Positions 11,930 through 23,420 of a stretch of 64,000 bases of DNA are shown here, piece after piece. The first letter of the stretch is position 1; every line of letters starts with the position of its first letter. Origin of the DNA: Rutpela maculata (lineage: Eukaryota; Arthropoda; Insecta; Coleoptera; Cerambycidae). The notes under the pieces were generated by a model. It made no database searches. It was not told the origin of the DNA and saw only the letters and a list, made by a program, of their open reading frames with translations. The translations under genes were made by a program, and so were the position numbers. The DNA lies in assembly GCA_936432065.2 (NCBI GenBank), contig OW386291.2, positions 101,993,823 to 102,057,822 on the forward strand. Direction: 5' to 3'.

Positions 11930-13872
11930 CAGCAGCGTAGGGTCTATTGGGGCACTCTGTCCCCCCTCGCCCCCTATTATGCGGCACCCCTTACCTAGAT
12001 AAAATCTATATTTATAGTGTTTTATACCGCACAGGTAATCGCCCAAGTAACAATTTAAATGCTAACAAGTATTTATCGGGTTTTATCACAGATTTGAAGG
12101 TAAATAAACCGAACTGGGTTTTATTATTTCTTTTGTGCATACCAATTTATCTGCAGATAATATGTACTTAAAAATAGGCCTTCAAGTTATCTTTAAAGCA
12201 ATTTGTTAAACCCCTTTGCTCTTTAAAATCTGATGATTTTACAGCCATTTAATTGCTGGATTATTCAAAACCACAATAAACTCATTAAGTTTTATAGTGG
12301 ATTTTAAATATTTTAAGTTTTGTGGTAGACATCTATAAATATTTAGGTTATGGGATTTTTAAAATATGATCTTTAAGTACTCCTTATGATCAAGCAATAA
12401 AACTAATAACTCTTAGGTAATATATGTTATCATATATACTATTTGCTTTTAACGATAATTGGTAAAGGTTCCTTAAAACCTAATAGTTTTTTGATAGCGT
12501 TATTAAGCTACGTTAAAACGTTTTGGTTTTCATAAAGCACTTATAAATCCTTTGGTTCCCCCACTTACGCCTTTAAACTTTGAGAGATGGGGCATATAAT
12601 GCATAGTAAACGCCATTTTGTGATTCTAGTTTAAACAGTGCAGTGCGACACAAAAAAGCATTTTAGGTGCCTAGGTACTTAGTAAAATGTCAAATATTTT
12701 AGATAAATACTTGAGGATTAAGAAAAGTGGTCATTAAAAAAAAAAAAAAAAAAAAAAAAAGGTTAAAAGGTGATTATTTAAACAGTGTAAAAATAACGAG
12801 AAATTAATGATCGCACACTCAAAAACACACGAAATAAATAATGTTTTTTTAGGTTATGTTACCTAAGCTTAGTACACTTGGATTAGGGATTGTCAGAGAC
12901 AAATCTTAAGGGTTTTGAAGAAGAGTAGTAAGGCTGGATAAAATCCTACAGGCTTTTAAAAATAGTAATAAAGTGAACAATTGGAATTTAACAAAACATT
13001 TTATTTTATAAAAATATCTCCTAAAGCCACAAACTCTTAATAGGGTATTCTATTAAAATAAATGGTTTTATTAATTTTTCAGCCATGCTTCTTTCTGTTA
13101 ACTATGGCAGACATGTTTGAACAAAGTTGGGGCAACGGTGCTTAGTTATATTTTTCTTATTCTTGCTATTTACATTTAGCCTGCAACTATCTAAAATATG
13201 TTAAATGCCATATAAGCCCCTAAAAAGCCCAAAATCATACTGAGTAGGCTAAAACTAGGATTACTATTTTTTTTATTAATTGTAAATAATAATTAATAAG
13301 CTGACAAATGAAAGACGCGTGGTTTTTTTTAAGTTTTTTGATATACTTTATCAATAAAGTGGTCTGCGTTGACAATTTTTTGATACTAGGTTGTTTATTA
13401 ATATCAAATTTTAAAACGTTAGCACATGCAGATATTTCAGTCGAGGCAGACATATTTTATTACTTGGCGACATTTTCTGATTTAGGCAGTTTAAGTGCAA
13501 CAAGTTTTCGACAATGAATTATTAAAGACACAATTATTTATGATGTGCTCAAAGCAGGCTTAAAATTTGATTGCAATTATTAACGGTTTTAAGAAGATTT
13601 CATAAAAGGTTTTATGGTAGACTTGAAAACATCTTGCAGATTTGGATTCTAAAGTACTGTTGGTTTTATTGATAGTTTTAAGGAAGATATTTATAATCTT
13701 TATAAAAGGTCTTTTTTGGTTTTATGCCAGGTTTATTGTAACTTTTAAGAGGTTATCTAGTATAAATAGTTTTACGATCAGTTTTATTATATAGACTTGT
13801 AGATTGCGATAAAACTTACGTTGTTATTTGGCCGTTTGCCCCCTCCGCACAAAATAACTGACTACGCCACTG
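11930..13872. mobile_element. Possible non-autonomous hAT-like element (1.9 kb)
   Basis: The left tip CAGCAGCGTAG (11930) and the right tip, read in reverse, CAGTGGCGTAG (ending 13872) form an 11-bp imperfect inverted repeat, each followed by a G/C-rich run. CAGTGGCGTAG is a tip common in insect hAT-like elements. The flanking octamers CTACGAAT and GTATGATT agree at 5 of 8 positions, consistent with a decayed 8-bp duplication. Inside, short words like GGTTTTAT and TTTTAAG recur in subterminal regions. There is no transposase. The pairing of these two tips is inference. Confidence 0.42.
12736..12760 (+). repeat. Poly(A) run of 25 bp
   Basis: Uninterrupted A tract in the middle of the candidate hAT-like element. 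It could be a retroposed tail or a simple repeat. Confidence 0.8.
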
Positions 13873-15110
13873 GTATGATTTATAAATTAATTCTAATAAC
13901 AGAAAAACATCATTTATTTTATTGCGACTATATTTCCCTAATAAAGCCATCAATAATAACAGTATTCATAATATTATACCGCCTTTGAAAAACTATTCCG
14001 AACTCAGCATAGAAAAACATAGAAAAACTTGAATCGATGGAACGTAATTCAAACAAATGCTTTTTAACCGAACTCCCGCTATTTGTGTATACAAAGTGAT
14101 TATAATTTCATGGAAATATTAATTTTCAAGACACGTATCAAACTAAGCATTATAAATAGCTATAGACATGGTCTGTAAAATTTTGTAAGAATTAAAATGT
14201 CTGCCTTAAACGAATCTCGCCCATTAATAAGTAAGGGGTCATCGGCGCCGCCGTCTTGGGTCTCTGAAGGGTTATTCAAATCAATAAAGGGCGTTCGGAA
14301 AGTAACTTTCTTTCGTTTACAAGGTAATTTTACACGCAAAAATTGAAAGAAAATTTTCTAGAAACGTGTGGCCTAAAGTAGTCTGTGGCTCTCTCTGAGG
14401 TTGACGGCTAAACAGTCGTTTCTGCTGATTATCTAGGAAATAATTTTTACGTTGTGATAATAATTTTATTAAACAGATTCTTTTATAAAATTTGATATTA
14501 CTTGTTTCTGCTTACTGATTTAATTTATTTGCCTTAATTTTGAAGAACAGTCACTTAACAGCTATTACTAGTTTTGGTAATCTCTTATTTGTCTGCACTT
14601 TCTTTATTTTAATGATTTCACTGTGATCACATACTTTCTTTCACTTTGATTTATTTTGTTAAAAGATTTATATTTTTATTTAATTTCACTTGTTCATATT
14701 GAACAAAGACAAGAAACATTTCAATACGTTTATTTTATGACAGTTATCATGTATAATTGTAAAAATTAGATATTCGTTGATGCAACTGCCACAAAAATAT
14801 TCATTAGGACAACAGTCACAATAATTTATTATAAATACAAATTAAATATTCTTTGGGCAATTGCTACATAGTACAATAATGGAAAGTATTTGTTGGGACA
14901 AATTGTCACATTTACTATTGTAGAATGATCAAGTCAGCTATACAAACAATAAAAACCAGAGTCGTGGAGAGAAAATACGGGCCCAGGGCGGATTATTTTT
15001 TTGAAAATTGATGAGCGGGGAGGGGGATATTTTATTTAGTCCAAAGATTCGGCCCCGCAAAACAAGCTCACACCCACCCACCTTCTCGACAGGGACTGAT
15101 ATAAACGACT
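13873..15110. other. AT-rich spacer
   Basis: No gene seen. A short G-rich patch lies near 15010-15030. Nothing else supported. Confidence 0.4.
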
Positions 15111-15111
15111 A

Positions 15112-15500
15112 AAAAATCTGAAAAAATGCTTACATGGGTTTTTTGGGTCGCTGACCTCGAATCCGTGGTTAGCTGGACCCTATCAGATCGGATTCAAGGT
15201 CATTTGAAGGACAAACTGAGAAAAAGTGGTGTAAAAAATTTGAAAAAAATTATGTTTGTGTCTGAGGTCGCTGAATTCAAATCCGCTGTTATTTTTACCT
15301 CTCAAGAACATCTAGAGGTCATTTCAAGCCATTTTGAGGTCAAATTGAGAAAAAGCGGCTAAAAAACCTTGAATAATGCTTACATGTGTTTTTTGGGTCG
15401 CTGACCTCGAATCCGTTTTTGGCTGGACTCTATCACATTGGATTCAAGGTCATTTGAAGGTCAAACTGAGAAAAAGTTTTTGTATGTTTTTGGGGTCGCT
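15112..15500 (+). repeat. Tandem repeat, about 255-bp unit
   Basis: The block starting near 15112 (CTTACATGGGTTTTTTGGGT, then GCTGACCTCGAATCCG) recurs at about 15367. A half-unit variant with GCTGAATTCAAATCCGC lies between, around 15265. Sub-blocks end in AGGTCA...CTGAGAAAAAGTGG. The open frame at 15126-15362 is produced by this repeat and is not a gene. Confidence 0.75.
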
Positions 15501-15784
15501 CAATTTGAATCAGTTGTCATTTTGACATTGAAGGACACCCTAGAAGTTATTTCAAACTCATTTCGCGGTCATATGAGGTCAAATTAAGAAATGATGATTA
15601 AAAAGGAAATTATAGAAATTGGGTCCTGGCCAGGAGGCAAAACTTGCTGTCATTGCTTCTATTGCTTGGAGCTCAATTTGTTTTGTTTCAAGGTCGTATA
15701 ATGTAGGCTTTTACAGACAAGAATTTATAAATGTTGCACCTGCAACCTAAATTTTGTAATCTGTAACACAGTTCAATAGCAAAT

Positions 15785-16028
15785 AATAAGTGTGGTTGCA
15801 CCCAGGGCACCTCCACGTGGTGACGGTGGGCAACGGAGTTGTCTCACTATCCGGCAAAGTCCCTGGGTCACTGCGATCATGCCGTCATGGCAACCACACG
15901 TAATAGTGTTACGAGACAGAGGTTCGGATCCTCAGAATCGGCGGCTGGTTAGGTTGGGAAAGCGGGCCCGCAGGCGTCGTCATCAAGCGACCGTAGCTCT
16001 ACATCGGTGGGGAACTTGGCCTTTGTAG
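15785..16028 (+). other. GC-rich island of unknown origin
   Basis: This patch is much richer in GC than its surroundings. GTGTGGTTGC at 15791 is matched by its reverse complement ending at 15899, and ACCCAGGG by CCCTGGGT inside, giving a 110-bp hairpin-like unit. An open frame rich in Arg runs to 16028 but matches no domain I know. A degraded LINE 5' region or a small hairpin element are both possible. Confidence 0.35.
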
Positions 16029-16189
16029 AGTCAAACGTTGCAAGCCAATCTTCATCCTGTATGAACATCATGAAAAATTTCTGTGTCGTTTGTGGGGAAT
16101 ATATATTCCCTAAGTTAAGAAGCTCGTATTTTCAGATTTGTTTAAAAAACGATATAACGATTGCAGGTAAAAAGCAGAATAGCAGTTAG

Positions 16190-16380
16190 ACCATCAGAAA
16201 ACCAGATAATTAGACATGCAAATAGATGAATGGTTGGATAGACAGTTAGGAAAATCATACGAAAGACAGATAGGTTTGCTAGCGGCTAGGAATATAGACA
16301 GACAAGAAGCTAGATAGATTGAAAAGCTTACGTAAGCGAGTAGACAACATAACTGACAGAAATGTCAATAGGTTGATGCC
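16190..16380 (+). repeat. Degenerate TAGA/GACA-type simple repeat
   Basis: The words AGACAG, ATAGA and TAGATAG recur irregularly across about 190 bp, inside the loop of the surrounding inverted repeat. Confidence 0.6.
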
Positions 16381-16524
16381 AGATAGCTTAATATAGATTT
16401 ATACTCAATAATAAAATAAACCTATACCTAAAATTTTTCAGTTTCTTGGTTTCCAACATTCTTGTTTTAATTTGATCATAATATGGCCTTAAAAAAACTT
16501 GAAATAATGACAAAATTGAACTCA

Positions 16525-16930
16525 GTGATCCCAGAAACATAAACATAAATTTTTTCAAATTTTTTACACCACTTTTTCTCAGTTTGACCTTCAAATAATC
16601 TTGAATTCGATGTGATAGAGTCAAGCCATCCACGGATTCGAGGTCAACGAGCCAAAAAACCCCTGTAAGCATTTTTCCAGATTTTTTAGCCGCTTTTTCT
16701 CAATTTGACCTCAAAATGCCTTGAAATGATCCCAAAATGCCTTGAAATGACCTCTAGATGTTCTTGAAGGATAAAAATAACAGTGGATTTGAATTCAGCG
16801 ACCTCAGAAACATAAACATAATTTTTTCCAGTTTGACCTTTCAAATGACCAAGAACCTGACGTGATGAAGCTTAACCAACCTCGGATTCGGAATCAGCGA
16901 CCCAAAAAACCTATGTATACTCTGGTAAAG
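16525..16930 (-). repeat. Inverted copy of the 15.1-kb tandem repeat
   Basis: On the minus strand the same units recur (GAGGTCAACGAGCC near 16640, then variants to about 16920). Together with 15112-15500 this forms a large inverted repeat with a loop of about 1 kb. Confidence 0.75.
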
Positions 16931-17039
16931 TCTGGTGATTGTTCTTAGATCAAATGTTGACCTGTGTTATTTAACGTCATTTTAAGGGCGGCCCCCTTAA
17001 ACCCCCCGAAAACCAAAAATCAAAATGTTGTTAAATCCT

Positions 17040-17140
17040 GAAAATGGGGGTTTCTACAGCATGCTGATCAATAATATTGCATTAGTTTTTCGACAAAAAA
17101 ATACCTAATATAACTTCTCGAAAAATCGACCCTTTTTTCT
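17040..17140 (+). repeat. Short repeat shared with the mariner-like 3' region
   Basis: The segment with GCTGATCAATAATATTGCAT and AATACCTAATATAACTT has a close counterpart in the same orientation at about 19295-19375, beside the mariner-like pseudogene. Confidence 0.6.
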
Positions 17141-17288
17141 TAATAAAAATACACGCCAATGACTGAAATAAGTTTTGTTTTACTGAAAAAGGTCTTTGAT
17201 ACCAGTCCAAATTTGGTTGAAATTGATGACCAATAACTGAGTTACGAAGGTGTGTGTGTTTATTTTTTAACGGATCGAGATGAAACTA

Positions 17289-17463
17289 TACTACGTGCAA
17301 AAGGAGTAGACAAAGGAGGAATGCGAGTTGGGTCTAACAAGAGTGTAGCGGCACGCCCGTTCGATAACAGCGCGCTGTGCCATACGCATCCTAAAGCATG
17401 TGCCATTCCACTTTTAAGGTTCCTAACTTGCATTCCTCCACTGTCTTTTTTTTGCACGTAGTA
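17289..17463. mobile_element. 175-bp hairpin MITE, TA-flanked
   Basis: TACTACGTGCAAAA at the left tip is matched by TTTTGCACGTAGTA at the right tip, and homology continues inward (GAGGAATGCGAGTT against AACTTGCATTCCTC). TA at each end fits a Tc1/mariner-type non-autonomous element. The open frames across it on both strands arise from the palindrome and are not genes. Confidence 0.8.
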
Positions 17464-17499
17464 TGGATAATTATCACATGTTATCAAGATCTATCTGTC

Positions 17500-17575
17500 A
17501 AGTTTCTGCGTCTTCCGGTTTTACCGGAAGTGACTTCTACTTTTGTTTTTTAAATGGAACACCCTGTATGTTTTT
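17500..17575 (+). repeat. Dispersed TTCCGG / ACACCCTGTAT motif
   Basis: A small palindrome TCCGGTTTTACCGGA is followed about 35 bp later by AAATGGAACACCCTGTAT. A diverged copy lies at about 52390-52440. CACCCTGTA-type words are common at ends of mariner-like elements in insects, and another occurs near 20831. Confidence 0.55.
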
Positions 17576-18540
17576 GCAATTGGCGTTTTGGTTATATGTG
17601 ACTCATGCTTAAATTCATCTCAATACGTTAAAAAAAATGACGCTGGAAAGTAATCTCGTCGACACCTGGTTTAGGTATTTACAACCGGCTATTCCCAACT
17701 GTCACTTTCATTCGGTCCATAATAGTCTTTTTAAATACAAACATTTAAAGTAAAATTGATATTATAATCTAATCCATGTATAGTTTGTTTAGACCTAAGA
17801 GACATACTATAGATTAGTGTTTTGATGTTTTATATACGATATACTCATTTCAATTACACATTAAAATACGACTGTTATAAATGAAGTGACAATCAACAAA
17901 AATCTTGTTTTTTGCCAACACAAATCTCTGAAATCATGACTGTTATTAAAAATGAGTTGTGTTCAAATTTTATTGTATGAAGGTACTAAATCTTTGTCAG
18001 TTGCAAATACAAAGATGGTATTAAAGAATCATTTAACGCAGATTTCTGCAAAAGCATCACAAAATGCCAAATCTGACATCAACTGGTCACGGGTATCATA
18101 AATATGTTTGCATAAAGCTGAATAGTAATCAGATTATAACAATCACTGTAATAACATTTTAAAACAGAAAGAAAACTTTTTATTAATTAAACAAACAAAA
18201 GAGTTAAAAAATTAAATAGTGAGTTAATTTTGAATATGATTAGTTAAAACGATGAAATAAAATAATATAGTATAATTTCAAATATATTAGCTAATGAAAA
18301 AGGTATTACAGTCATTGTCGAACCGAAGATATAAATTAGGGTTTGTATATGTTTGAATAAATTTAGAAAATTCAAAATTCGTGTAATCAAGTTAATATCT
18401 TATTTATGCAGATATAGAAACAGTCAGGCGGACGAACTTAAGATATTAATCCTTTGAACTTGTGTGTTTTAAATCGTGTCACACTCCAGTTTTGATTACG
18501 AATTAAATACCGCATATAATTTATCATACTAGTTTATCTC
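17576..18540. other. AT-rich spacer, nothing recognised
   Basis: No feature supported. Confidence 0.4.
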
Positions 18541-18544
18541 TAAC

Positions 18545-18840
18545 AACTTTTCATCCTGCTGAAGTTTACGCCACTGTGTGGCGATATGGGAGAATGTGCG
18601 AAAGCGGACCAGCGAGTGCTCGGCTGGCGCAGCAGTTCTCTGACCTAACACCAATTTCTGACAATTCATCACGTTGACCTCCCTTACCAAGCTCGTCATG
18701 CCGTGTGACGATCTACCCTCTCGAAGTGTGTGTTAGCTACCCCGACCGCGTAACTTGGGTTCATAGCCATCCGTCTCTGACACCTATAGCCACCCCTCGA
18801 ATTCTCTCCTGCTGATACATCAAGACTTTAAGACTGTTCG
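18545..18840. other. GC-rich patch, unidentified
   Basis: About 300 bp of clearly higher GC content in AT-rich DNA, with no convincing open frame. It could be an untranslated exon, a regulatory region or the terminus of an element; nothing in the sequence decides. Confidence 0.3.
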
Positions 18841-19289
18841 CAGTAATTGCTATCAATATATTTGTCTTAATGGATCTCGCAATTATTAGGCACTATCGCT
18901 GAATTAATGACAGTAGCATAAGTCGGGCGAAGTCAGTTTTAAATAGGGTCCAATTAAGTTTCGTTATAAGGTAAGGCAGGTTTAGAGAAATGAAGATTTA
19001 TAGAAATTTATTCACAGAAGTCAGACTGAAATCATTTAGGGAACCGGGACTCTGAAGAAAATTTACATATCTATCTCGATGATTTTAATGGCCCCTGAGA
19101 TAATTGGTGAATTAAATGTTCAACTTTCTAGTACCTAATTTAATTATTAAAATCATTTAACGTTTGTTTCATTTACTAAAATACTGACTGTGTATTATAA
19201 GAGGGCCAGTTCAAAATATCAAGCTCAATATACGCTGTGTGCCAAAATTGTTTTCATTAAATGAAATGCGTTCTATTTTTACATGCTAG

Positions 19290-20201
19290 GGAAACCAAAA
19301 TGGCTGATCAATAATTTTGCATTCACTTTTCAATAAAATAAAAATACCTAATTTGACTTGTAGAAAAATTTAAGTAGCCCCATAAAAAGTAATCGCAGGA
19401 GACCTTGGTCGCCATTCATGTGGACCCCCGCGACTAATTCATCTATTAGGATACTCATTATTTAAATGTTCTCTTACTTGAATGCTAAAATGTGTTGGGG
19501 CCCCATTATGCTGAAACAACATGCCTCTAATAATGATATTTTCTCACATATTCGGTAAAATGTTTTGAAGAAGATTGCAGTAAATATCACCAGTGAATCT
19601 TTCTTCAAAAAAATGTGGCCCTATCAAATGTGTATTCACAAGCCCGACCAAACATTTAAAAAAAACTGTGTTGCGAATGGCGTTGGCGTGTCTCATGTGG
19701 GTTTTCCTGTGCCCATTTATGATTATTTCTTGCGTTGTTTACTCCATCCTTCGTAAATTGTGCCTCATCCGTAAATAAGGTTCTGTAAATGACCGGGCGA
19801 TGGTTAGACAACCAACGATAAAATGCCAGGCGGCGGATGTCGTCGCCTTGTTCAAGACGCTCTACCTGCTGAATATGATATGGATGATAACGTTCTCTTT
19901 TTAGGGGCAATGAGGAATACCAGTTGCCAAGCTGATTCGTCTAGTGCTAATTTTTCAGTTTTATTGAAATATGGTTAGAATATTATTTTGTTACTGCACG
20001 GTTTATTGTAAAACACGCTCCACAACTGCAGAAGTAGGAAACTTTCCTTGAATACTGGTTACTAAAGGTTTTGTGATTAGGGTGCCGATGACTAGGAAAA
20101 CGCAGCCGATATTCTCTTTCCACCGACCTACCATTTCCATTACAGAAACGATAGGTAAATATTATGTCAGCATGTTTCACGTTTGTAAATTTTACTGGCA
20201 T
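19290..20201 (-). pseudogene. Mariner-like (DUF4817-type) transposase, decayed
   Basis: At 19983-20201 the minus strand encodes an N-terminal helix-turn-helix-type segment: HADIIFTYRFCNGNGRSVER, then YRLRFPSHRHPNHKTF. This matches DUF4817 domains that precede IS630/Tc1-mariner-like catalytic domains in insects. At 19656-19910 comes the catalytic part, with HPYHIQQVERLEQGDDIRRL, then LFTDEAQFTKDGVNN (the first catalytic Asp lies in FTDEAQF) and NNHKWAQENPH. Further fragments to about 19350 read LIGPHFFEERFTG, MLFQHNGAPTHFS (second Asp position changed to Asn) and YFLWGYL. Several frameshifts, the gap between the two domains and the D-to-N change mark it as dead. Confidence 0.82.
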
Positions 20202-20215
20202 AGTTAAAATATTTT

Positions 20216-20980
20216 ACACAAATTTTCACAGTGAAATACATTAAACTTCACAAACTAAATGCGGATTATTGACACATTGAATTAGAAACACTTAATTATT
20301 CAACTGTTTAGGAGATTTCTTTTTATTATCTGTCACTTTGAATAAACCTACTATGATTGATTAAATATTTTGTTAATTTATACCCAATTACTTATTAGGG
20401 CTACATTTTTTACCAAAATTGATCTTTAAAACGTGTCGGAATTAGGATTCACCCAGACAACCTAGCCTAAATAGAATTTTTGCAAATTTTAGTTACAAAT
20501 TTATTTATTTGTAATCCATATTCTCGGACATTTAACACCGCATTTAAATAAAGAGAAAGGTGTAACAAAAAAGTGAAACAGACCATTTTGCTTATTTTTT
20601 TGTGCTCTTTACGAATATCGCATAGAAATTTCAAAAAAATATACAGCGGGACATGTTTTTTAAAGGTAAAGAAGAAACATAAATTTGGGTGACTCCGGAC
20701 CTGGATTTTTTCATATCTTAAATGTACTTCGGAAGGATCGTTACTGTATTAGCTGTACCAAATATGAATCCATTATTTCGTTCCCTGCCAAAGTAATGAC
20801 AAAATGTAGTTTTTGCCAAAAATTATAAAACACCCTGTAACTTCGTAGTGAAGGCCCAATGAGACATTTCCATAGCAGGTTCTGATATTCTCTACCTCCT
20901 ATTAAGCTCTCATGATGAAACACCTTGTATAACAACTTGTGCCTGGCTACATGGATAACTTTCAATGGTACTCAAATTGA
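20216..20980. other. AT-rich region with one ACACCCTGTA motif
   Basis: Flanks the mariner-like relic. The motif near 20831 resembles mariner-type ends, but no matching inverted end could be placed. Confidence 0.4.
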
Positions 20981-21054
20981 TTGATTGATTTACTAGTGTG
21001 CGGCAGGCATTGCTGCAACTCCCAGGGCCATACAGCTGGGCCTGCTACGTCCAC

Positions 21055-21480
21055 GCTGGGTTGGATTAGGGTCATGCTTTTGTCAGCAGCGAGAGCCACA
21101 TGGCGCATGGTAAAAGAATGTGGGTTGGGTATTTGTGTAGGTATTTGTGAGATGCGTTGCGCATTGTGTCGTGAGGAAGCGTTAAGCTACCTTTTTATGT
21201 TATTGGTTCTGGACTTCTGCCTCTTCTAAGTTTTCTTGTGAAATATGTATTTTGTCGCGATGTGGAATGTTTATGCTCCTGTTTTTGTATTTCTGCTTCT
21301 TCGAATCTTCTTTTCCTGTGCCTTCTGATTCCTCGGTTTCCGATTGCTTGGTTGGATTTGGGTCATGCTTGTTGTCAGCAGCGAGAGCCACATGACGCAT
21401 GGTACAGGAGTGGGGAATGGGCAGTGTAGGTGTTTGTGAATTGCGTATATATCGCTGCGATATCTTTGTGGAATTCATTA
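21055..21480 (+). repeat. Direct repeat, two copies about 290 bp apart
   Basis: The segment GTTGGATTAGGGTCATGCTT (21060) recurs as GTTGGATTTGGGTCATGCTT (about 21351). Both are followed by GTCAGCAGCGAGAGCCACAT and a GTGGG...GTATTTGTG-like tail. The open frames across both copies are repeat-derived. Confidence 0.75.
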
Positions 21481-21545
21481 TTTTCCCTTACTTTTCTTTC
21501 TTAGTATGTTTGGTCCTTTAGCAGTTTGTTCATGATCCTCTCGCC

Positions 21546-21625
21546 TCATTGATTATTTTGGGTTTAATTCAAATTAAATTTGTTTGAATACTTTTAATAA
21601 TTATGCAAAACTTCACTTGAAAATT
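21546..21625 (+). repeat. Minisatellite-like unit flanking the foldback element (left)
   Basis: GATTATTTTGGGTTTAATTC and the following 60 bp correspond in the same orientation to two units on the far side of the foldback element (24688-24768 and 24799-24880). Confidence 0.6.
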
Positions 21626-22683
21626 TAATTAAGAAAGAGTCTAGCAGGATAAGAAAGGGTCAGTGGCCCCAGGGAGGTATTTTCAAAATAACTTGTGAGA
21701 CTAATAAAGTTACCATTGACACAAATTTATCCTCTGATCTTCCTGCATTCTTGAGATAATTGACCATCTATAGGCTACAGCGGGTATTATTGAAAATTAT
21801 TTTATTCAAAAACTATTGCAGCTAAACTAATAAAACGAAAACTCTTTGCTAGATAATACATTATTCTATATTATATATTTTTTTGTAGAATTTTTCAACT
21901 ATAATTACTATTTAAAATAGAAAATAGAGGTACACTCACAGAAAAACATATAATATAGCTTACTCTGTCTAGTATTATCACCAAAACTTGCATTTAAATA
22001 AAATGGGTACAACACTTTTTTAAAAAAATAAAAACTCGTTATGACCGCCCCGGAGTACTTACTACTTTACATCTGTCTTTAACATAAACTTGCTCATAAA
22101 TGTATAAACAATTAGTGTTTGTAATTTAAATAAATAAAGTAAATGCTCTGAATTACAGTTATTATTTACGTTAAGAATAAGAAAGGTGCAGTATAGATCA
22201 AAATAAAGTCCAAGAGAATGTTATGTTAATTTATTATGATACAAATTATTAATTATTACAACAATTAATCTGCGTCGCTGTCTTCGTGAATACTTATGTG
22301 AATATTTTCTGATGGAAATATATTCGATAAAACTTCTGCTAGACGTAATATGCGGGAAAGATATCGGGCATGAATCAAGTAATATACGGCTGCGGCTATA
22401 TGTGAACAGCATCCTACCGTTCTTATGCCATTGGGACAATCGCAGCAATATCGGCGTATGCTTTGAATTGTCGTTCCATTAGGTATATAATCAATGTAAA
22501 TGTGGTAAGTTTTACTGTTGATATGCCTTGATCTTACTTCCAGTTTGAATATGTTGGGCGCGACTTTTACAAAAGTAATCTCATCTAATATTCGTTTGAT
22601 ATCATTGAACTTATGTTGGTTCTATTTTTAGTCTATTCCCAGAATTATTTAAAATTTTTATCAATATATCAGTTTCAACTTTC

Positions 22684-23420
22684 GTAATTAAATTCAAATT
22701 CAAATTCAAATTCAAATTCAAATTCAAATTCAAATTCAAATTCAAATTCAAATTCAAATTCAAATTCAAATTCAAATTCAAATTCAAATTCAAATTTAAA
22801 TTCAAATTCAAATTCTGTATTCGCTTTATTGCTACAAACTACAGTTGTGGATTAGCTTCGTCATAGTAATTGTGAGGATACAATATTAAGAAGTAAATAA
22901 GTCTATGTAAAAAAAATAAATGAATAAAATTTCTTTCCTTTATAATAGAGAAAAGAGAATTAAAAAAAACTGTAAAAGAAAAACATATAATATATATGAC
23001 TAAGTTGTACAGAAAGTTGACAAGAAAAAAGCATATAAGGAATAAAAAGTCTAGTTAAAAATTCGCACCTACTAATATTAGCACATATCAATATTATATA
23101 TATAAAAGCTTGGAGACAAGTAAAAAGACAAGCACAACATCATTAGTATTAAGAATGTCTAACTGAGTTACAGTATTCTTCGAATTCTTTAAGGCTATAA
23201 AAGCATTTCTCTAACAACAAATTCTTTATTTTGGTTTTAAATATATTAGCCGATTTGCTGCTATCTTTAATTTAGTGTGGAAGCAAGTTATAGTACTTGT
23301 GACCGGCATAGTATGGAGATTTTTTGTAATATGTGTGGTTGAATTTATCAATGTATATATTATTTTTATTTCGTGTTGAGTACGTATGAATATTTATGTT
23401 TTTTTTATAGTTGTTAATGT
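22684..23420 (-). pseudogene. 3' end of a LINE with hexanucleotide tail
   Basis: The minus strand encodes the last residues of a non-LTR polyprotein: YKKSPYYAGHKYYNLLP, then SANIFKTKIKNLLLEKCFYS and LKEFEEYC, a pattern seen at the C-termini of several LINE clades. Downstream in the same orientation an AATAAA signal near 22830 is followed directly by an uninterrupted (GAATTT)n tail. Such short-repeat tails replace poly(A) in some LINE clades. It is 5'-truncated. Confidence 0.65.
22690..22815 (+). repeat. (AAATTC)n microsatellite, about 20 units
   Basis: Hexamer array with one T variant near 22796. It reads (GAATTT)n on the minus strand, directly after the LINE polyadenylation signal. Confidence 0.95.

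Noticed and set aside
15126..15362. Open frame repeated on the minus strand at 16388-16672
   Set aside because: Both are translations of the satellite-like repeat; similarity is at DNA level.
22611..22811. Asn/Leu repeat protein on the minus strand
   Set aside because: It is the (AAATTC)n microsatellite read in frame.
22690..22815. CRISPR-like array
   Set aside because: Uninterrupted hexamer repeats without spacers, in a eukaryotic setting.
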